This document shows positions 10,101-19,425 of a stretch of DNA of 64,000 nt, piece by piece; within the stretch, counting starts at the first letter, position 1; each line of letters starts with the position of its first letter. A model generated the notes under the pieces. The model made no database searches. It was not told the DNA's origin and saw only the letters and a list, made by a program, of their open reading frames with translations. The DNA comes from Brevundimonas aurantiaca (GTDB lineage Bacteria > Pseudomonadota > Alphaproteobacteria > Caulobacterales > Caulobacteraceae), in NCBI RefSeq assembly GCF_014199955.1, contig NZ_JACHOQ010000007.1:1-64000 (forward strand), written 5' to 3'. The translations under genes were made by a program, and so were the position numbers.

Positions 10101-10240
10101 AGCCCTTCGGCGGCGAGGGCCTGTCGGGCACCGGCCCCAAGGCCGGAGGGCCGAACAGCCTGATCCGCTATGCGGCGGAAAAGGCGATCAGCGTGAACAT
10201 CGCGGCGCAGGGGGGGGATCCGGCGCTGTTGAATTTGTAG
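7109..10240 (+). CDS. putA: Bifunctional proline dehydrogenase / L-glutamate-gamma-semialdehyde dehydrogenase
   Basis: A 1043-residue PutA that oxidises proline to glutamate in two steps and passes electrons from FAD to quinone. The N-terminal FAD proline dehydrogenase barrel covers about residues 60-500 (LVKGAYWDTEIKRAQ, ASHNAHTL). The NAD-dependent aldehyde dehydrogenase covers about 545-1035 (SPWNFPLAIFTGQ, ETGG with Glu about 800, GQRCSALR with catalytic Cys about 834). The short form lacks the ribbon-helix-helix DNA-binding domain of enterobacterial PutA, consistent with a separate PutR next door. The ATG at 7109 is preferred over the TTG at 7100 because of spacing from AGGA. Confidence 0.96.
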   Translation: MTPPAFSPSSLALWDELDHHKFRDEKAVVADNLARVSLDAAERAAVVAEAVALVEQARRSQKKQGVVESFLQQFSLGTREGLALMCLAEALLRVPDEETRDRLIAEKIGSADWAAHLGQSDSLFVNASTWGLMLTGKLVDVDDQARSDLPGFLKRIAGRLGEPVIRQAVATAVKIMGEQFVVGRTIQSALKRSNREGWLCSFDMLGEGARTLADADRYERIYADAIEAVGRTAKGQGPEHGHGVSVKLSALSPRYEATHEDEVWTSLYPRILHLAQIAAKYDINFTMDAEEADRLALSLKLLDRLAHEPSLGGWTGLGLAVQAYQKRGLETIERVADLARRSGRRLMVRLVKGAYWDTEIKRAQVFGRTDYPVFTTKAATDLNYLVCARAMIEAAPALYSQFASHNAHTLAAVRRMARDRGVAVEHQRLHGMGEALYDAAQEAWRDETVIVRAYAPVGGHEELLPYLVRRLLENGANSSFVHALLDERVPASAVAADPISLVEQAPDRHPKIPVPKDMYGDRQNSLGRDYSQAADREAHAKALETVDREKLTSGPIIGGKLRAGIDPQAVTNPFDRSQVLGHVSEATSTDIDAAVEAAGRAQIDWDRQGGAKRAVVLRAMADALEADLDRLVALLSREAGKTLNDGVAEVREAADFCRYYALLAERDFAAPQTLKGPTGETNQLILHGRGVFACISPWNFPLAIFTGQIAAALAAGNAVLAKPAEQTPLIAAEAVRLYHKAGLNPDLLALVPGRGETVGAALVAHPGVDGVAFTGGTDTAGAINRSIAARPGAIIPFIAETGGLNGMFIDTTALKEQVIDDVIQSAFGSAGQRCSALRILYAPKESADALIEGLKGALAVQTVGDPADPKTEIGPVIDSESRRALEAHVERLAREAKVIARAALPLGSEKGDLFAPTIAEIPTPDFLEREVFGPILHIYRYEPSELQSVASRLAARGYGLTLGVHSRIEAFAAEVTALVPAGNVYVNRSITGAVVGVQPFGGEGLSGTGPKAGGPNSLIRYAAEKAISVNIAAQGGDPALLNL

Positions 10241-10323
10241 GGGCGGGTTCCGGTGCTTTTCACCTTTAACCGTTCGGTTGAGCTTGTTATGGGCTGAAGC
10301 TGCTTACGCCAAAAGGATTTGGA

Positions 10324-11118
10324 ATGTTCGGATTTTCCAAAAAGAAAGCCAGAGCCTCGGCCGGTTTGAAAAATAAAGAACATGCGGACTTAATAGCGGA
10401 AGTTAATCGGCTGAAGGCCGAGTTGGCTTTGCGTGAGCAGCAGCCTCACTTCGTTTCAGATTATACGGCCTATGTTCGCGACCTCATTCAGAAGCATCCG
10501 CTGGATGAGGCGATGTCCTATGCCGTTGGAGGCTCCTATGATGTGACCGGTTCGCTCCTGGTTGAGGTGATGGAACGGTGCGGCCTGAAGGATGGCATGT
10601 CCATCATCGACCTTGGCTGCGGTAGCGGGCGTCTCGCCAAGCACCTTGGAATAAGGTACCCAAATATTCAGTATTTGGGCATTGATATCGTGCAAGAGCT
10701 GTTGGATTATGCGGAACGGCAGTCACCAGATCATTTTCGTTTTATTCTCAATCAAACCTTGAAGCTCCCGGTCGAGGATTCGTCGGTTGATATGGTGGCG
10801 ATTTTTAGCGTCATAACTCACTTGCTTCACCAAGAGAGTTTCATTTATCTCAAAGAAGCGCGTCGATCCTTGAAGCCTGGTGGGCGGATTGTTTTTTCCT
10901 TTTTGGAAAGCGATTTTAACTGGCCTATCTTCCAAGGAATGGTGGATCGTGCTGAGGCGGGGGTTCGGGACGATCAACTCAATATGATTACCGAACGCTC
11001 CCAAATCGAATCCTGGGCGCGCCATCTCCAGATGGACGTGATCAGCTACGATCTCGGCCTGCCGCATCAGGGGGACGGCCAGACGGTTGCCGTGCTCGCT
11101 GACAGGCGAGATTTCTGA
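10324..11118 (+). CDS. Class I SAM-dependent methyltransferase (polysaccharide locus)
   Basis: A 264-residue protein with a short basic N-terminus and a helical, possibly coiled-coil stretch (about residues 15-45), followed by a Rossmann methyltransferase domain with motif I IIDLGCGSGRLAKHLG (about 94-110). Downstream motifs include PVEDSSVDMVAIFSV and LKPGGRIVFSF. The ribosome site AGGA lies 6 bases before the ATG. Base composition drops relative to putA, marking the start of the polysaccharide region. The substrate is unknown; position just before an ABC exporter suggests a sugar or glycan. Confidence 0.82.
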   Translation: MFGFSKKKARASAGLKNKEHADLIAEVNRLKAELALREQQPHFVSDYTAYVRDLIQKHPLDEAMSYAVGGSYDVTGSLLVEVMERCGLKDGMSIIDLGCGSGRLAKHLGIRYPNIQYLGIDIVQELLDYAERQSPDHFRFILNQTLKLPVEDSSVDMVAIFSVITHLLHQESFIYLKEARRSLKPGGRIVFSFLESDFNWPIFQGMVDRAEAGVRDDQLNMITERSQIESWARHLQMDVISYDLGLPHQGDGQTVAVLADRRDF

Positions 11119-11204
11119 CCCTCGTCGAGGCTCTTGCTCTCTCCAATCGCAAGCCTATGGTGCGCCCCGCGGCGTAGTCCACGTCGTCGCATCAGCGCAG
11201 GGTC

Positions 11205-11984
11205 ATGAGCGTTTCCAGTTTCACACGCCGTCAAGGCCGGATCATTGGCGCATTGATGATGCGCGAAATCGTGACCCGCTTTGGGCGGGAGGGGTTCGGC
11301 TTCCTGTGGCTTATTGGCGAACCTTTGCTGTTCTGCATGGGCGTGATTGTGATGTGGTCGATCATCAAGCCAGAATACGAGCACGGCATTCGCATTGCCC
11401 CATTCGTGATGACTGGGTATATGTGCCTGCTCTTGCTGCGGCATCAGATTTCGTACTCTCAGGGTGCAGTTCAAGGAAACGTAGGACTTCTTTTTCACAA
11501 GCAAATAGCAGTAATACATCTTTTTATAGCGCGTAATTTTTTGGAGTTTCTTGGTTCTACCGCCGCCTTTATTGTCGTTTACTTTGTGCTGGTGTGCCTT
11601 GGCCAGGTTTCTCCCCCGCAGAACGTTCTCTTGCTATATGCCGGGTGGGTAGTGCTCACACTCAACAGTGTCGGCCTCGCCACCGTGATGGCGGCTTTGG
11701 CGATCAGGTGGGACGTGATGGAGAGGACTGTGCCCTTGGTCACATATCTCCTAATCCCGCTGTCCGGAGCATTCTTCATGGTGTCTTGGCTGCCGAAGCA
11801 GTTCCAAGAACTCTATCTGCTGGTGCCCATACCTCATGGCATCGAGATGGTCCGTGCCGGCATATTCGGACCTTTTGTCGAGACGCATTACCATGCGCCC
11901 TATGCTTTGATATGGGCTGGGGTGCTGAATTTTATCGGCCTAACTTTGCTTGCTGACGCCCGTGATCGGGTTGATGTGGAGTAG
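11205..11984 (+). CDS. ABC-2 polysaccharide export permease (KpsM/Wzm-like)
   Basis: A 259-residue inner-membrane protein with about six hydrophobic segments and the typical ABC-2 N-terminus (IIGALMMREIVTRFGREGFGFLWLIGEPL). Length and topology fit KpsM/Wzm permeases that export capsule, O-antigen or related glycans. The ATPase partner is two genes downstream (13168). The gene order permease, KpsE-like protein, ATPase suggests one export complex. Confidence 0.9.
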   Translation: MSVSSFTRRQGRIIGALMMREIVTRFGREGFGFLWLIGEPLLFCMGVIVMWSIIKPEYEHGIRIAPFVMTGYMCLLLLRHQISYSQGAVQGNVGLLFHKQIAVIHLFIARNFLEFLGSTAAFIVVYFVLVCLGQVSPPQNVLLLYAGWVVLTLNSVGLATVMAALAIRWDVMERTVPLVTYLLIPLSGAFFMVSWLPKQFQELYLLVPIPHGIEMVRAGIFGPFVETHYHAPYALIWAGVLNFIGLTLLADARDRVDVE

Positions 11985-12010
11985 CGTCGCTTCCTGGCCT
12001 GGAACAAGAT

Positions 12011-13168
12011 ATGACTGAGCCGAAACTCAATTACGTGGGCCCGCCGCCCGAAGCTCTGACCTACGAGCGTAGAACACCCCTGTGGAAACGCATACCATTG
12101 GCGTTCTTGCTCGTGGTCGTTGCGCCGACGGCCTTGGCGGCGGTGTATTTTCTGTTGATTGCGTCGCCTCTGTATGTATCGGAGGCACGTTTTGTTGTTC
12201 GTTCGGCCGGTCAGACGCCCAGTTCTCTAGGGCTGGCGCTTCAAGGTGTCGGATTGGGGCAGACGCATAGCGACGCATTCGCAGTTCACGAGTACATGAC
12301 TTCCGCCGATGGATTGAAGGACCTCCAGAAGCGAATAGATGTGTCGTCCGTGTTGAGTCGCCCAGGTGCCGACCTGTTTTCGCGCTACCCAAGAATAGGG
12401 GAGGTTCCAAGCGAAGAAGGGCTGCTCAAGGCTTTGAACCGCTTTGTCGTAGTCGGTTACGATTCTTCGACGGGGATCAGCACTCTCGAAGTCAAGGCGT
12501 TTCGTCCCAAAGACGCTCAAAACATCGCCACTATACTGCTGGATGGCGGTGAAGGGCTGGTCAATCGGCTGAACGAGCGATCAGTAAATGATGCTGTTCG
12601 CCAAGCGCGACTGACGCGGGAGAACGCTATAAATAACCTGGCGCGCGCTCAGGCCGAGTTGACCGGCTTTCGTAACCGCCAAGCGTTCGTTGATCCGCAA
12701 ACTCTTGTCACCGAGAACGCCGAACTGGTGGGTCAACTGAACGCGCGTATTGCGGAGCTCCAGGCCGAACGCAGTCAGGTAGCGTCTCAAACCCCTGAAA
12801 GTCCGCAACTTCCGGCCATTGACGCACGCATCGCCGCTTATCGCAGACAGGCGGACGCAGAGCGTTCTAAGGTGACCGGGGGGGCTGCTTCCTTGGCTCC
12901 TCAGGTCGGTGTCTATGAGGAGTTGTCATTCAACAGGGAACTCGCTACGCGCGAGGTGGCTACCGCGACCACAGCGTTGCTGGCTGCTGAACAGGAGGCG
13001 CGGCGGCAACAGGCATACCTTGAACGCGTCGTGTCGCCGAACCTGCCGCAAACCGCCCAAGAGCCCCGTCGATGGCTTTCGCTGCTGGCGGTATTCTCCA
13101 CCGCAATGCTCCTCTATGGATTGGGCTGGCTGATCTGGGCTGGTGTGCGTGAACATAGGCAGGGCTGA
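12011..13168 (+). CDS. KpsE-like polysaccharide export inner-membrane protein
   Basis: A 385-residue protein with two terminal transmembrane segments (about residues 28-50 and 355-378) enclosing a long periplasmic helical region. The sequence resembles the KpsE/BexC/CtrB group of chain-export proteins related to Wzz (SPLYVSEARFVVRSA after the first segment; helical repeats about 190-345). In capsule systems this protein links the ABC transporter to an outer-membrane channel; no Wza/KpsD-type channel is seen in the window. Its stop shares one base with the start of the ATPase gene (TGATG), so the two are coupled. Confidence 0.88.
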   Translation: MTEPKLNYVGPPPEALTYERRTPLWKRIPLAFLLVVVAPTALAAVYFLLIASPLYVSEARFVVRSAGQTPSSLGLALQGVGLGQTHSDAFAVHEYMTSADGLKDLQKRIDVSSVLSRPGADLFSRYPRIGEVPSEEGLLKALNRFVVVGYDSSTGISTLEVKAFRPKDAQNIATILLDGGEGLVNRLNERSVNDAVRQARLTRENAINNLARAQAELTGFRNRQAFVDPQTLVTENAELVGQLNARIAELQAERSQVASQTPESPQLPAIDARIAAYRRQADAERSKVTGGAASLAPQVGVYEELSFNRELATREVATATTALLAAEQEARRQQAYLERVVSPNLPQTAQEPRRWLSLLAVFSTAMLLYGLGWLIWAGVREHRQG

Positions 13169-13842
13169 TGAGGGACTTGACCTCTTCTGTCGGTTTGTCG
13201 GTCCAAAACCTGAGCTTGACGTACCGGACTGCGATCAGTCCCGTGTTCAGTGACTTGAACTTCACCCTAGGTCGCCAAGATAGGTTGGCCATCCTGGGGC
13301 GGAATGGTCAGGGCAAATCCACCTTGATCAAACTCCTCGGCGGCGTCATGTCCCCGACGGGTGGGCGGGTCGATTGGCATATGAGCCAGTCGTGGCCTAT
13401 TGGCTTCCACGGTGGTTTCCAAGGAAGCTTGTCGGGCCTCGACAACATCCGCTTCCTCGCGCGCATCTATGGGCGCCCCTTTAGGGAAGTGCGGGATAGG
13501 GTAGATGATTTTGCGGAGTTGGGCCGCTCATTGCGTCAGCCCGTGAAGCACTACTCCTCCGGTATGAGGGCGCGCTTAGCCTTCGGTTTATCTCTAGCGA
13601 TCGAATTTGAATGTTATCTTATCGATGAACTGGTCGCGGTTGGCGATGCCCGCTTCCAACGCAAATGTCAGCACGAGCTTTTTGAGCGACGTGCAGAAAG
13701 AGCCTTTCTGCTTGCCTCCCACAATACAGATCTGATCTCCGGCTATTGTGATCGAGCGCTTCTGGTCGAAAGCGGCAAAACTAAAATATTTGAAGATATC
13801 GGTGAAGCTGTCGAAATCTATAAGTGGCTGAGGACTGCGTGA
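13168..13842 (+). CDS. Polysaccharide export ABC transporter ATPase (KpsT-like)
   Basis: A 224-residue nucleotide-binding subunit with Walker A GRNGQGKST (about residues 46-54), ABC signature YSSGM, Walker B CYLIDELVAVGD and the switch His in LASHNTD. Its length matches short KpsT-type ATPases and leaves no room for the C-terminal carbohydrate-binding domain found in Wzt proteins. It is coupled at both ends by TGATG overlaps (13168 and 13842). Confidence 0.93.
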   Translation: MRDLTSSVGLSVQNLSLTYRTAISPVFSDLNFTLGRQDRLAILGRNGQGKSTLIKLLGGVMSPTGGRVDWHMSQSWPIGFHGGFQGSLSGLDNIRFLARIYGRPFREVRDRVDDFAELGRSLRQPVKHYSSGMRARLAFGLSLAIEFECYLIDELVAVGDARFQRKCQHELFERRAERAFLLASHNTDLISGYCDRALLVESGKTKIFEDIGEAVEIYKWLRTA

Positions 13843-14732
13843 TGCCTGAAGAGGACACTGCAGGCTGGATGCGGCGTTGTATACTGATCGGCGCTGCACG
13901 GCAGTCGGACAGATGGATATCGACACTGCAAGCTGCTGCGCTGAAAAGTGGACAAGATGTTGTTTTGCTCGATGATATACCAACCCGATCTGATTTCGGA
14001 GATGATTCGCGCATCTATCTATCTCGAGAACATCGACATTTCGCTCCGACAGAGAATGCTGATCGTGTAGTTGTGTTGGACGGCATAGACCGTTTCTCCG
14101 GAATGGGGGATATTCCTGAAGATCACGCTCGTATTCACTTGATCGAAGTTTCGCGCCAAGCAGTTGAAGCTTTATTGTGGGCGAAAACTGACGCTATTAT
14201 AACCACTGCAACGGCCGATGCCGCCCGCAACGGTGAGCCGTTTGTCTTGCTAGGGTTATCGGTTGTTCCTCCGAGGTTGGAGGAATTTGGCGACGACCCG
14301 CGAGATCGCCGAGCTATTGCGGCTATAGCCTACCTTACCGGCGAGGCCCGAGAGGCTTATTGGTGTCCTGTTCATTTCATCTATGATCGCCAGCCCTTGA
14401 AGGCTAGCGAAGTCGCCGTCACTCTAGACATGACTGGGCCGCCTCGCGCTCTGTTGCGCGGGCCCTATCTTTGGGCCCCTATTGGACGCTGGAAAATTGT
14501 CGCTCGGTTTTCCATCGATGTCGATGGAGCCCGCCAAGAACTGCAGTTTCGCTGGGGGCCGCCGTTGAAACCGACCACCTTGAAAACGAGCGCAGAAAAA
14601 CCTGGCATATACGAGGTAGAACTCGAAGCCGAGTGGGATGAGATTGACGGCATGGAGTTTACGATTGCTCTCGTCCACGGTTGCGTTTCTGGCGAATTAG
14701 TTTTTCTGGGGGCAACAGTATCAAGCGTATAG
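13842..14732 (+). CDS. Unknown protein coupled to the export ATPase
   Basis: A 296-residue protein that I do not recognise. The N-terminal part (about residues 10-140) has alternating strands and helices resembling a nucleotide- or sugar-binding alpha/beta fold (CILIGAARQSDRWISTLQ, VVLDGIDRF). The C-terminal part (about 190-296) looks beta-rich, with aromatic residues (GPYLWAPIGRWKIVARFSI, FRWGPPL). No signal peptide or membrane segment is seen. Start choice: the ATG shares a base with the ATPase stop (TGATG), the same arrangement as between the two preceding genes. Coupling suggests a role in export or chain recognition (inference). Confidence 0.75.
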   Translation: MPEEDTAGWMRRCILIGAARQSDRWISTLQAAALKSGQDVVLLDDIPTRSDFGDDSRIYLSREHRHFAPTENADRVVVLDGIDRFSGMGDIPEDHARIHLIEVSRQAVEALLWAKTDAIITTATADAARNGEPFVLLGLSVVPPRLEEFGDDPRDRRAIAAIAYLTGEAREAYWCPVHFIYDRQPLKASEVAVTLDMTGPPRALLRGPYLWAPIGRWKIVARFSIDVDGARQELQFRWGPPLKPTTLKTSAEKPGIYEVELEAEWDEIDGMEFTIALVHGCVSGELVFLGATVSSV

Positions 14733-14888
14733 GGCTCGACGTCGCAAGGTTAGATGCGTCTCGCGCCTAGTTTAATTTGGCTGTACGGCCTGTATTATTT
14801 TCACCTCCGCAGTCGTTGTGTGTCTTAGGGATTTTTGAGAACTCGCCGACTCGTCGCCTTGCAGCTGCTGTTTGGATTATCTTTCGCC

Positions 14889-15464
14889 ATGTTCTCATCG
14901 CCGATCGTTCCTCTCCAGGCGCGCCGCTTCGGCGATGCGCGAGGATGGTTCATGGAGACATACTCGGAGGCTGCCGCGTTGGCGGCAGGGATCGAGGTAC
15001 GTTTCGTTCAGGACAATCAATCGTTTTCAGCCGCCGTTGGCACAATCCGCGGCTTGCACTTCCAGCGACCGCCACGCGCTCAAGCTAAGTTGGTGCGCTG
15101 CGTGCGGGGGTCGATCATGGACTATGCGGTGGATATCCGCCGAGGATCGCCGACCTATGGCCGGCATGTAGCGGCCAAGCTGACCGCCGAGGGCGGGGAG
15201 CAGTTGTTCGTGCCGGTGGGCTTCGCACACGCCTTTGTCACCCTCGAGCCGGATGTGGAGGTCGCCTACAAGGTGAGTGACGTCTATGCGCCCGATTGCG
15301 ATGGCGGTATCGTCTGGAACGATCCGACCATCGGCATCGACTGGCCCCTCCCAGAAACTGGTGCGGTCCTGTCCGACAAGGACAGGCTTTTGCCGAACCT
15401 GGTCGATTTCGACAGTCCCTTTGAGTATGACGGCAGGCCGCTCGAACCCCTGCCCACGCGCTAA
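14889..15464 (+). CDS. rfbC: dTDP-4-dehydrorhamnose 3,5-epimerase
   Basis: A 191-residue RmlC/RfbC cupin that epimerises dTDP-4-keto-6-deoxyglucose at C3 and C5, the third step to dTDP-L-rhamnose. Signatures are RGLHFQRPP (catalytic His), KLVRCVRGSIMDYAVDIR and VPVGFAHAFVTLEPD. The ATG at 14889 gives the usual family length; an upstream TTG at 14835 would add a non-conserved tail. It is followed after 26 bases by rfbB. Confidence 0.93.
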   Translation: MFSSPIVPLQARRFGDARGWFMETYSEAAALAAGIEVRFVQDNQSFSAAVGTIRGLHFQRPPRAQAKLVRCVRGSIMDYAVDIRRGSPTYGRHVAAKLTAEGGEQLFVPVGFAHAFVTLEPDVEVAYKVSDVYAPDCDGGIVWNDPTIGIDWPLPETGAVLSDKDRLLPNLVDFDSPFEYDGRPLEPLPTR

Positions 15465-15490
15465 CCTGAACACTGACTGAGAGACAATCG

Positions 15491-16546
15491 ATGCGTATCC
15501 TGGTCACCGGCGGCGCCGGTTTCATCGGCTCGGCCCTGGTGCGGCGGCTGATCGCGCATACGGACCATGAGGTCCTGGTCTATGACAAGCTTACCTATGC
15601 GGGCGTGCTCAGTTCTCTGGAGCCGGTGGCGTCCAGCAACCGCTATTCCTTCGTCCAGGCCGACGTCTGCGACGCCGAGGCCGTGGCCAAGGCCCTGAGG
15701 GAGTTCAAGCCGGACGTGGTCGCCCACCTGGCGGCCGAGAGCCATGTGGATCGCTCGATCGACGGGCCGGGTGAGTTCATCCAGACCAATATGGTCGGGA
15801 CTTTCGTCATGCTGAACCAGGCCCTGGGCTATTGGCGCGGCCTGGACGAGGCCGCCAAGGCGCGCTTCCGCTTTCACCACATCTCGACCGACGAGGTGTT
15901 CGGCTCGCTGGGCGAAGAGGGCTTCTTTACGGAAACCACCCCCTATGATCCCCGCTCGCCCTATTCGGCGTCCAAGGCGGGATCGGACCATCTGGTGCGG
16001 GCCTGGGGCCACACCTACGGCCTGCCGGTGCTGGTGACCAACTGCTCCAACAACTACGGCCCCTATCACTTCCCCGAGAAGCTGATCCCGCTGATCATCA
16101 TTCGGGCCCTGAACGGCGAGCCCCTGCCGGTCTATGGCGACGGGTCGAACGTGCGCGACTGGCTGTTCGTCGATGACCACGCCCGCGCCCTTCAGGCCGT
16201 GTTCGAGACCGGAACCCCGGGCGAAACCTATAATGTCGGCGGCAACGCCGAGCGGAAGAATATTGAGGTGGTCACCGCCATCTGTTCGATCCTGGACCGG
16301 CTGCGGCCCAAGGCCGAGGGGAAGTACGCCGACCAGATCACCTATGTGACCGACCGGCCCGGCCATGATCACCGCTACGCCATCGACGCCTCGAAGATCC
16401 GCGCCGACCTGGGCTGGACCCCGTCGGTGACCTTCGAGGAGGGGATCGAGCGGACCGTGGTCTGGTATCTGGAGAACCAGGCCTGGTGGCAGGCCATTCT
16501 GGACGCTCGCTATGCGACCCAGCGACTCGGGGTCGCCCATGGCTGA
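15491..16546 (+). CDS. rfbB: dTDP-glucose 4,6-dehydratase
   Basis: A 351-residue extended SDR enzyme (RmlB) making dTDP-4-keto-6-deoxyglucose. Signatures are TGGAGFIGS at the NAD site (7-15), [15 protein letters not shown] (catalytic Thr-Asp-Glu) and PYSASKAG (YxxxK). A GAGAGA ribosome site lies just upstream. The 3' end overlaps rfbD by 8 bases. GC content is back to chromosome level, unlike the export genes. Confidence 0.96.
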   Translation: MRILVTGGAGFIGSALVRRLIAHTDHEVLVYDKLTYAGVLSSLEPVASSNRYSFVQADVCDAEAVAKALREFKPDVVAHLAAESHVDRSIDGPGEFIQTNMVGTFVMLNQALGYWRGLDEAAKARFRFHHISTDEVFGSLGEEGFFTETTPYDPRSPYSASKAGSDHLVRAWGHTYGLPVLVTNCSNNYGPYHFPEKLIPLIIIRALNGEPLPVYGDGSNVRDWLFVDDHARALQAVFETGTPGETYNVGGNAERKNIEVVTAICSILDRLRPKAEGKYADQITYVTDRPGHDHRYAIDASKIRADLGWTPSVTFEEGIERTVVWYLENQAWWQAILDARYATQRLGVAHG

Positions 16547-17441
16547 TCCGGTCCATATCCTGATCACGGGCGGGGCCGGTCAGGTGGGACTGGAGCTCCA
16601 GGCCGCCGCCTGGCCGGAAGGCGTCGTGCTGCACGCCCCGACGCGGGCCGAGCTGGACCTGGGCGACGCCGCCTCGGTGCGGGCCGCCTTCGCCGCCACC
16701 CCCTTCGCCGCCGTGATCAACTCCGGCGCCCATACGGCGGTCGATAAGGCCGAGGCCGAGGTCGCCGCCGCCTTCGCCGCCAACGCCATGGGCCCGGCGG
16801 TCCTGGCCGACGCCACGCGCGAGGCGGGGATCCCGCTGATCCAGGTCTCGACCGACTATGTGTTCGACGGGTCCAAGGACGGCCTCTATGTCGAGACCGA
16901 TCCGGTCGGGCCTCTGGGCGTCTACGGCGCCTCCAAGCTGGCCGGTGAACTGGCGGTGCGGGCCGGCAATCCGCGCTCGGTCGTGCTGCGCACCGCCTGG
17001 GTGCTCAGCGTCCACCGCGCCAACTTCCTCAAGACCATGCTGCGGCTCGCCGCCGACCGGCCGGCCCTGCGGGTGGTGGGCGACCAGCACGGCTGCCCCA
17101 CCTCGGCGCGCGACATCGCCGACACCCTGATGACCATCGCCCTGAAGATGATCGCCGACGCAGACGCCCCGACCGGCGTCTATCAGTTCGTCAACGCCGG
17201 CGAGACGACCTGGGCAGGGCTGGCCCAGGAGATCTTCGCCCTCAGCGCCGCGACCGGCGGTCCGTCCGCCACGGTCGAGGCCATTCCTTCGTCCGAATAC
17301 CCGACCCCGGCCCGGCGCCCGTCCAACTCGCGCCTGTCCACCGAGAAGCTGACCCGAGATTACGGCATCGCGCCCCGGCCCTGGCAGGCCGCCGTCGCCG
17401 AGATCGTCCACGAACTGCACGCTGAAAGGACCGCGCCATGA
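16539..17441 (+). CDS. rfbD: dTDP-4-dehydrorhamnose reductase
   Basis: A 300-residue RmlD that reduces the keto sugar to dTDP-L-rhamnose with NAD(P)H. Signatures are TGGAGQVG (N-terminal nucleotide loop), STDYVFDG and YGASKLAGE (YxxxK). The ATG at 16539 is inside the end of rfbB (8-base overlap) and gives the normal N-terminus [12 protein letters not shown]. The stop overlaps the rfbA start (ATGA), so rfbB, rfbD and rfbA form a coupled operon. Confidence 0.95.
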   Translation: MADPVHILITGGAGQVGLELQAAAWPEGVVLHAPTRAELDLGDAASVRAAFAATPFAAVINSGAHTAVDKAEAEVAAAFAANAMGPAVLADATREAGIPLIQVSTDYVFDGSKDGLYVETDPVGPLGVYGASKLAGELAVRAGNPRSVVLRTAWVLSVHRANFLKTMLRLAADRPALRVVGDQHGCPTSARDIADTLMTIALKMIADADAPTGVYQFVNAGETTWAGLAQEIFALSAATGGPSATVEAIPSSEYPTPARRPSNSRLSTEKLTRDYGIAPRPWQAAVAEIVHELHAERTAP

Positions 17442-18307
17442 AGGGCATCATCCTGGCCGGAGGATCCGGCACCCGCCTGCATCCGATGACCCTGGTCACC
17501 TCCAAACAGCTGATGCCGGTCTACGACAAGCCGATGATCTATTATCCGCTGTCGACCCTGATGCTGGCCGGCATCCGCGAGGTGCTGATCATCTCCACCC
17601 CGCGCGACACGCCCAGTTTCCAGGTCCTGCTGGGCGACGGCTCGCAGTGGGGCATGGAAATCCAGTATGCGGTCCAGCCCAGCCCCGACGGCCTGGCCCA
17701 AGCCTATGTCATCGGCGCGGACTTCGTCGGCGACAGCCCCTCGGCCCTGATCTTGGGCGACAACATCTACTACGGCCACGGCATCACCGATCTGTTCACC
17801 AGCGCCATGGCCCGGCCCGACGGGGCGACCGTCTTCGCCTATCATGTCAATGATCCGGAGCGGTACGGCGTGGTCGAGTTCGACGACCGCATGCGCGCCC
17901 TGTCGATTGAGGAGAAGCCAGCCGAACCCAAGTCGAACTGGGCGGTCACCGGCCTCTACTTCTACGACAAGGACGTGGTCGAGATCGCCCGCAGCCTGAC
18001 GCCCTCAACACGGGGCGAGCTGGAGATCACTGACGTCAACCGGATCTATCTGGAGCGCGGCAAGCTTTCGGTCGAGATCATGGGGCGGGGCTACGCCTGG
18101 CTGGATACGGGCACCCCGGACAGCTTGCTGGAGGCGGCCGAGTTCGTACGTGTCCTCGAAAAGCGCCAGGGTTTCAAGATCGCCTGTCCCGAAGAGGTGG
18201 CCTTCCAGAAGGGCTTCATCGATGCCGCCAAGCTCGAAGAAATCGCAGCGAAACTAGGAAAAAGCTCATATGGCGCGTATCTAAAAAGCCTCGCTCTTCG
18301 GGCTTGA
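17438..18307 (+). CDS. rfbA: Glucose-1-phosphate thymidylyltransferase
   Basis: A 289-residue RmlA that makes dTDP-glucose from glucose 1-phosphate and dTTP, the entry step of the rhamnose pathway. Signatures are [37 protein letters not shown] and [14 protein letters not shown] strong ribosome site (GAAAGGA) lies inside the end of rfbD. It completes the dTDP-L-rhamnose gene set (order C, B, D, A). Confidence 0.96.
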   Translation: MKGIILAGGSGTRLHPMTLVTSKQLMPVYDKPMIYYPLSTLMLAGIREVLIISTPRDTPSFQVLLGDGSQWGMEIQYAVQPSPDGLAQAYVIGADFVGDSPSALILGDNIYYGHGITDLFTSAMARPDGATVFAYHVNDPERYGVVEFDDRMRALSIEEKPAEPKSNWAVTGLYFYDKDVVEIARSLTPSTRGELEITDVNRIYLERGKLSVEIMGRGYAWLDTGTPDSLLEAAEFVRVLEKRQGFKIACPEEVAFQKGFIDAAKLEEIAAKLGKSSYGAYLKSLALRA

Positions 18308-18428
18308 ATAGATTCATGCAGCGTGGGACTACCTCGGCGTCTTGGGAATCTTCGGACAAGATATCGCCCGGCAGCTGCGGGTTTTGTATTCATTCTGAAC
18401 GTATATTTATCTGCGGGCGGTCAATTTC

Positions 18429-19376
18429 ATGGCGTTGTATGTCGTAACGGGCGGATACGGATTTATAGGTCGCGCCTTGGTGTCTCGCCTCAAAAAAGAC
18501 GGTCACAGTGTCGTTATAGCATCTCGAGCGCACCATCGCGGCGATTCAAATGATGACTGGGTGGAATTTAACTTCAACGACCGCTCTACGGCCAATAACG
18601 TAACCAATGTCCGCCCAGACGGCGTTTTCCATCTTGCTTGGTCGACGACGCCGGGCACGGCGGAATCGGATCCGGTCGCCGACATCACCATCAATCTTGC
18701 CGGAACAATCGCATTGCTAGAAAGCCTTAGTGGTTTTTCAAGCATACCCATCGTTCTGATCTCTTCCGGCGGAGCAGTCTACGGTCGAACTGATGTAGAA
18801 CGAATCCCAGAAGTACACCCGCTGAATCCGATTAGCATCTACGGAACAACCAAGCTCGCCATGGAGCGCTACGCACTCTCGTGCCAGAGAATGCAAGCGC
18901 TCGACATTCGCATAGCACGTATTAGCAATCCTTTTGGCCCAGGGCAGGCCCACGCCCGGCAGCAGGGAGCTGCGACTATATTCGCGCGCAAGATCCTACG
19001 CGGAGAGAAAATCGAGATCTGGGGCGACGGGAGCGTAGTTCGAGATTACATCGACGTCGACGATGTCGCTTCTGGCCTATCGGCGATCATGGCGTTGAAG
19101 GCAGAAAATCTGGATCCATACCCGGTCTTCAATGTCGGGGCGGGGCAGGGTTTGTCCTTAATGGGCTTGATTGGGCGCCTCGAGCTCGCTGCAGGCGTCA
19201 AAGCGAACCTGGCGTTTTCTGATCGTAGAGATTTTGATATTCCGAACAACGTCTTGAACGTCGAAAAGCTTCAGCTTAACGCCAAATGGAGACCTCGTGA
19301 CGTGCAAGAGCGACTCGTTGCGCTTGTTAACTCGTTGCGCGATACTGACCAGCCCGAGCGCCCCACGGGCCGCTAG
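18429..19376 (+). CDS. NAD-dependent epimerase/dehydratase (extended SDR)
   Basis: A 315-residue extended SDR enzyme with an N-terminal NAD loop (VTGGYGFIGRAL), HLAWSTTPG, SSGGAVYG (catalytic Ser region), YGTTKLAMERY (YxxxK) and RDYIDVDDVA. It is similar to UDP- or dTDP-sugar 4-epimerases; the exact sugar cannot be told. Base composition falls again after rfbA, suggesting a different origin from the rfb block. It could make a second sugar donor for the glycan. Confidence 0.87.
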   Translation: MALYVVTGGYGFIGRALVSRLKKDGHSVVIASRAHHRGDSNDDWVEFNFNDRSTANNVTNVRPDGVFHLAWSTTPGTAESDPVADITINLAGTIALLESLSGFSSIPIVLISSGGAVYGRTDVERIPEVHPLNPISIYGTTKLAMERYALSCQRMQALDIRIARISNPFGPGQAHARQQGAATIFARKILRGEKIEIWGDGSVVRDYIDVDDVASGLSAIMALKAENLDPYPVFNVGAGQGLSLMGLIGRLELAAGVKANLAFSDRRDFDIPNNVLNVEKLQLNAKWRPRDVQERLVALVNSLRDTDQPERPTGR

Positions 19377-19425
19377 TGACATGGTAATTCGCCCTTCGTT
19401 TTTATGACAGTTGAATGGGAAAGCA

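Noticed and set aside
10265..10283. Inverted repeat AACCG/CGGTT after putA as a terminator
   Set aside because: The stem is only 5 bp with no T tract, too weak to call.
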